11,758 bases of DNA, taken from Mycoplasmataceae bacterium (lineage in GTDB: Bacteria; Bacillota_I; Bacilli_A; Mycoplasmatales; Mycoplasmoidaceae). This document shows, piece by piece, positions 8,931 through 11,758 of the stretch. The stretch covers positions 1 to 11,758 of the forward strand of contig JAHHTI010000030.1 of the NCBI GenBank assembly GCA_020024735.1, in the 5' to 3' direction. Every line of letters begins with the position of its first letter. Positions within the stretch are counted from its first letter, which is position 1. The notes beneath the pieces are model-generated. The model was not told where the DNA came from, did no database searches, and was given only the letters and a program-made list of their open reading frames with translations. Made by a program: the position numbers and the translations under genes.

Positions 8931-9871
8931 TATTCGTCACCTTCCTTCTTATTCTTTTTTTGTTTGATTTCATAAATATCAGTTTTGTCGAAATTAATTT
9001 GCTGGGCCGCTAATTTTGCTATTTCCTTGTTTTGTGCAAGAGCTTTCATAATATCTTCATGTTGATCATTGAAATCAATATTTTTATTCTTAGAAATATA
9101 AATAGTTCCATATTGCTCTTGTTGTTCTAACTTTAAGAATCCGTCTTTTACCAATACTAATAAAGACACAAAAATAGCACATGTCAATTCAAGGTTTTGT
9201 TTTTGCTTAGAAAATTTTGTTAAAAAATCAGTAAAGGAAACATTTTCAATATTATTTGTAGAAACGAAATCAATTAATTCTTCTTGAATTTTGTCTACAT
9301 CAACTGAATTCACTTTAATTAAAGTTGGCATATTCAAAATATCATTATCTCGTTTTCTAAACAATACTCTTTGTCAAGCCATTACTAATTTTTCTAAAGG
9401 TACTTTATCAGGAAGAGGAGCTTCAGGAGTTTCATCAGGAATATATTCTTCTAAGTCATCACATTTTTTAGCTATAATCTTAATTCTTTCTTGTTGTCTA
9501 GCTCTAAAAAAATCAACCATATCTTTATATTGCTTGTAAAGGAAAATTTGTCTTCTTAATTTATCAATTTCAAATTCTGTTTCATTATTTACATCCCCTG
9601 AATTAAGAGTTGGTAATAAGATTTTAGTTTTTAATTCAGTTAAATAAGAAGCCATTACCAAATAACTAGAAGCATCATCAATAGCAATGTATTGTAAATT
9701 ATTATTAACAAAAACTAGATATTGGTGAGTTAATTCAGCAATATCTAATGTCATAATATCTAATTTCTTTTCTTTAATCATTTCAACAAGCACATCCATT
9801 GGGCCGTCAAATTGATCTAAATTAAATATTAATTCTTTAAAACTATAATTATTTACTTCTTGCTTTGCCAT
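8930..9871 (-). CDS. scpA: Condensin kleisin subunit ScpA
   Basis: Kleisin that bridges the SMC heads and binds ScpB. 313 residues from the ATG at 9871 (MAKQEVNNYSFKEL). The family signature NLDQFDGPMDVLVEMIKEKKLDI (residues 17-39) is followed by AELTHQYL and YLVMASYLTELKTKILLP. A middle linker rich in charge leads to a C-terminal winged helix (FTDFLTKFSKQ, CAIFVSLLVLVKDG, then LEQQEQYGTIYI). A TGA at residue 166 reads as Trp. The stop shares one base with the scpB ATG, indicating translational coupling and fixed stoichiometry. No Shine-Dalgarno precedes the ATG; a minus-strand TATAAT at 9895-9890 would give a leader of about 12 bases. It is the first gene of the scpA-scpB-glyS-dnaG operon and diverges from mnmA. 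Confidence 0.95.
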
Positions 9872-9889
9872 AATAATATAATGTAATAT

Positions 9890-9895
9890 ATTATA
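9890..9895 (-). promoter_or_regulatory. Predicted -10 box of the scpA operon
   Basis: Minus-strand TATAAT with its downstream edge 18 bases before the scpA ATG. It overlaps the plus-strand box of mnmA by four bases. No convincing -35 hexamer is visible. Confidence 0.45.
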
Positions 9896-9897
9896 AT
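9892..9897 (+). promoter_or_regulatory. Predicted -10 box of mnmA
   Basis: Plus-strand TATAAT 28 bases before the TTG start, leaving a leader of about 20 bases that holds the AAGGAG at 9915-9920. The -35 region is poor. Confidence 0.45.
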
Positions 9898-9914
9898 ATA
9901 TTAACATATTTTTT

Positions 9915-9920
9915 AAGGAG
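9915..9920 (+). promoter_or_regulatory. Shine-Dalgarno that sets the TTG start of mnmA
   Basis: AAGGAG lies five bases before TTG at 9926. There is no in-frame ATG close by, and the conserved KKVIVGLSGGVDS begins at once after the TTG, so the site decides an unusual start codon. Confidence 0.8.
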
Positions 9921-9925
9921 TAAAA

Positions 9926-11032
9926 TTGAAAAAAGTCATTGTTGGTCTGAGTGGTGGAGTTGATTCAGCAGTTAGTTGTTTATTATTGAAACAAGCAGGA
10001 TATGAAGTTGAAGCTGTTTTTATGCAAAATTGAGATAGCTATGTAAATCAAGAAGAAAGCAGTTCAAAAACAGATAAATGCGAATATCAATATGACTACG
10101 AAGATGCACTTAAAATTGCTGAAACTATTGGTGTGAAACTACACAAAATTGATTTTATTAAAGAATATTGAGATGATGTATTTCTAGATTTTCTTTCTGA
10201 ATACAAAAAAGGTCGTACGCCTAATCCTGATATTTTATGTAATCAATATATTAAATTTGGAGCATTTCTAAAGTATGTAATTGAACATTTTAAATGTGAT
10301 TATATTGCAATGGGTCACTATGCACAGATTATTCACGATAAGGATGTGCACTATTTAATGAAGGCTAAAGATGAAAATAAAGATCAAACCTATTTTCTTT
10401 GTAATTTAAATCAAGAGCAATTAAAATGAGCGCTATTCCCTATTGGTCATTTAACAAAAAGTGAAGTACGGGAAATTGCTAAAAAAAATAATTTACCGGT
10501 TTGAGATAAAAAAGATTCCACTGGAATTTGTTTCATTGGAAAAAGAAACTTTACCAATTTTTTAAGTAATTACATTCAAAAGCAAAAAGGACCAATCATT
10601 GATATTGTGACACAACAACAAGTAGGAATTCATGAAGGAATGTCATTTTATACCATTGGGCAAAACAATAATCTTGGATTAGGAGGAATGAAATCAAAAT
10701 ATTTTGTTTGTCAAAAAGATGCACAAAACAACACCATTTATGTAGTAGATGAATTACATAAAGACAAATACTTAACTTCTTATCAATGTCATTGTCATCA
10801 ATTTAATTGAATTATTCAACCGTTTCAAATTGATCACTTGCAAGTACGTTTTAGACACCGTCAAAAATTGATTGATTGTTATGCTAAAATCAATGATGAC
10901 CATAGTGTTGATATTTTTTATCCAAACGGAGCACTTGCAGTAACTGAAGGTCAAAGTGCTGTTTTATATGATGGTGATTATTGTTTAGGTGGTGGAGTGA
11001 TTGATAAAATAGGAGGAAATAAAAATGAGTAA
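9926..11032 (+). CDS. mnmA: tRNA-specific 2-thiouridylase
   Basis: Adds sulfur to C2 of the wobble uridine in tRNAs for Lys, Glu and Gln, using ATP and a sulfur relay. 368 residues, a typical length. The ATP-binding PP-loop GLSGGVDSAVS is at 7-17. Both catalytic cysteines are present: C105 in RTPNPDILCNQYIKF and C202 in DSTGICFIGKRNF. GHYAQI (130-135), KDQTYFL (152-158) and the C-terminal YDGDYCLGGGVID also match. Trp codons are mostly TGA (36, 82, 168, 193). Translation starts at TTG 9926, set by AAGGAG. The end overlaps the next gene by 8 bases. Confidence 0.97.
11011..11016 (+). promoter_or_regulatory. Shine-Dalgarno of the DUF2130 gene
   Basis: AGGAGG within the 3' end of mnmA, eight bases before the ATG at 11025. 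It supports the overlapping start and translation from the mnmA message. Confidence 0.8.
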
Positions 11033-11758
11033 AAAAATAAAAATAAATATTAAGGATTATGAAAAATTAGAATTTTATATTGATGAAGCTGCTAATAAAG
11101 GAGATTATATTTGTTTGCATGATGTTAATGAAATTAATTTAGATGAAACAAAAACATTCTTTGCTAAATTAGTGACTGAAGAAAGAGAAAAATTAAAACA
11201 AGAAATTCTAATAAAAGAAAAACAAAACATTATTAATGAATTTAAAACCGGGATTGAATATCAAAAACTACAAAAAGATTTAATTGATGCTAATCAAAAA
11301 TATAATGAATTAAAATCACAACAAGACTTGCAATTAAAACTAAAAGCTGAAGAAACAGAAAAGAAATTCACTACTAAAATTAATGATTTAGAAAATTCAT
11401 TAGAAAAACAAAAATTACTATCTATTAATGAAATGCAAGAAAAAGAAAATGAATGAAAAAACACTGAAATAAAATTGAAAAATGAGTGAAAGAATGCTGA
11501 AACGAAATTAAAAGAAGAAATCGAAGTTTTAAAAAGAGAACGATATTCACATTCAACTAAAACTATTGGTGAAAATTTTGAAGACTATATCGCTAATGAA
11601 ATTAATGAACAATTTGCAGCTGTTGAATATGTAATGAACACTAAAGCTACTAAAGAAGTAGAAGGTAAAAAACCAGACTTTTTATTCAATGTGTTTGATG
11701 ATAGTAAAGAAACTAACCTAACCATTGTGATTGAAGCAAAAACAGAAGCTCCCAATGG
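11025..11758 (+). CDS. Coiled-coil DUF2130-like protein, C-terminus cut by window edge
   Basis: 244 full codons are visible. A short globular start (DYEKLEFYIDEAANKGDYICLHD) leads into a Lys/Glu/Gln-rich coiled coil at about 45-185; TGA codons at 144 and 154 are Trp. From about 190, IGENFEDYIANEINEQF begins a domain resembling DUF2130, with KPDFLF (D218) and then TIVIEAKTE (E237, K239). That spacing matches a PD-(D/E)XK core of the restriction-endonuclease fold, an architecture like RmuC (coiled coil plus nuclease-like domain). Activity and role are unproven. The family call rests on remembered pattern similarity (IGE...KGDF...FEMKNE in other members). It overlaps mnmA by 8 bases and has its own AGGAGG. 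The end of the domain lies beyond the window. Confidence 0.8.

Larger units (their letters stand above)
9884..9903. repeat. AT-only 20-bp perfect palindrome between scpA and mnmA
   Basis: The segment is TAATATATTA repeated twice head to tail, which also makes it a perfect 20-base inverted repeat. At its centre, TATAAT occurs on both strands (plus 9892-9897, minus 9895-9890). The layout suggests overlapping, mutually exclusive divergent promoters, or a regulator site over both -10 boxes. Confidence 0.65.

Noticed and set aside
9291..9539. Open rightward frame opposite scpA
   Set aside because: Antisense to conserved scpA sequence, with no start signal or recognisable protein features.
9884..9903. 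Palindrome as an intrinsic terminator
   Set aside because: It is AT-only, lies upstream of both genes and overlaps -10 boxes; a promoter role fits better.
9872..9907. Upstream ATG at 9907 as the scpA start, adding 12 residues
   Set aside because: It would place the predicted -10 boxes and palindrome inside the coding region; the added residues (MLIYYNILHYII) do not resemble ScpA and there is no Shine-Dalgarno for it.
10772..10954. Leftward open frame opposite the end of mnmA
   Set aside because: Covers conserved mnmA C-terminal sequence and has no ribosome site.

Overview
The window is AT-rich, densely packed chromosome from a mollicute (Mycoplasma-type bacterium). The main evidence is the genetic code. 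In pheT, pheS, the GNAT gene, glyS, scpB, scpA, mnmA and the DUF2130 gene, conserved frames run straight through TGA codons where related proteins have tryptophan (for example the GNAT motif W-G-K-G-Y and the MnmA motif Q-N-W-D). The set of genes, all core housekeeping functions, fits a reduced genome. No species is assigned.

Layout. (1) A leftward operon runs from about 4057 off the left edge: nadE (ammonia-dependent NAD synthetase), an 89-residue two-helix membrane protein of unknown function, pheS and pheT (the two phenylalanyl-tRNA synthetase subunits; pheT is cut by the window edge). (2) A single rightward gene at 4118-4663 encodes a RimJ/RimL-like GNAT acetyltransferase. (3) A second leftward operon, 9871 to 4660, reads scpA, scpB, glyS, dnaG: two condensin subunits, glycyl-tRNA synthetase and DNA primase. 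Its last gene ends tail-to-tail with the GNAT gene, the stop codons overlapping. (4) A rightward pair at the right end is mnmA (tRNA 2-thiolase, TTG start) followed with overlap by a coiled-coil DUF2130 protein that runs off the right edge.

Only two gaps exceed 20 bases, at 4043-4117 and 9872-9925. Both lie between divergent genes and both hold AT-only perfect palindromes with TATAAT boxes. In each, the rightward gene has a good Shine-Dalgarno site and the leftward gene has none. Elsewhere genes are 2 to 11 bases apart or overlap by 1 to 8. No stretch over 300 bases lacks a gene. I saw no rRNA, tRNA, CRISPR array, insertion sequence or convincing hairpin terminator.

Most points of interest are within proteins: a PheT editing domain that has lost conserved motifs, a ScpB with an extra acidic N-terminal region of about 160 residues, and a DUF2130 protein whose C-terminal part carries a PD-(D/E)XK-like set of residues. 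I found no convincing new multi-gene system; this is mainly an ordinary housekeeping region.
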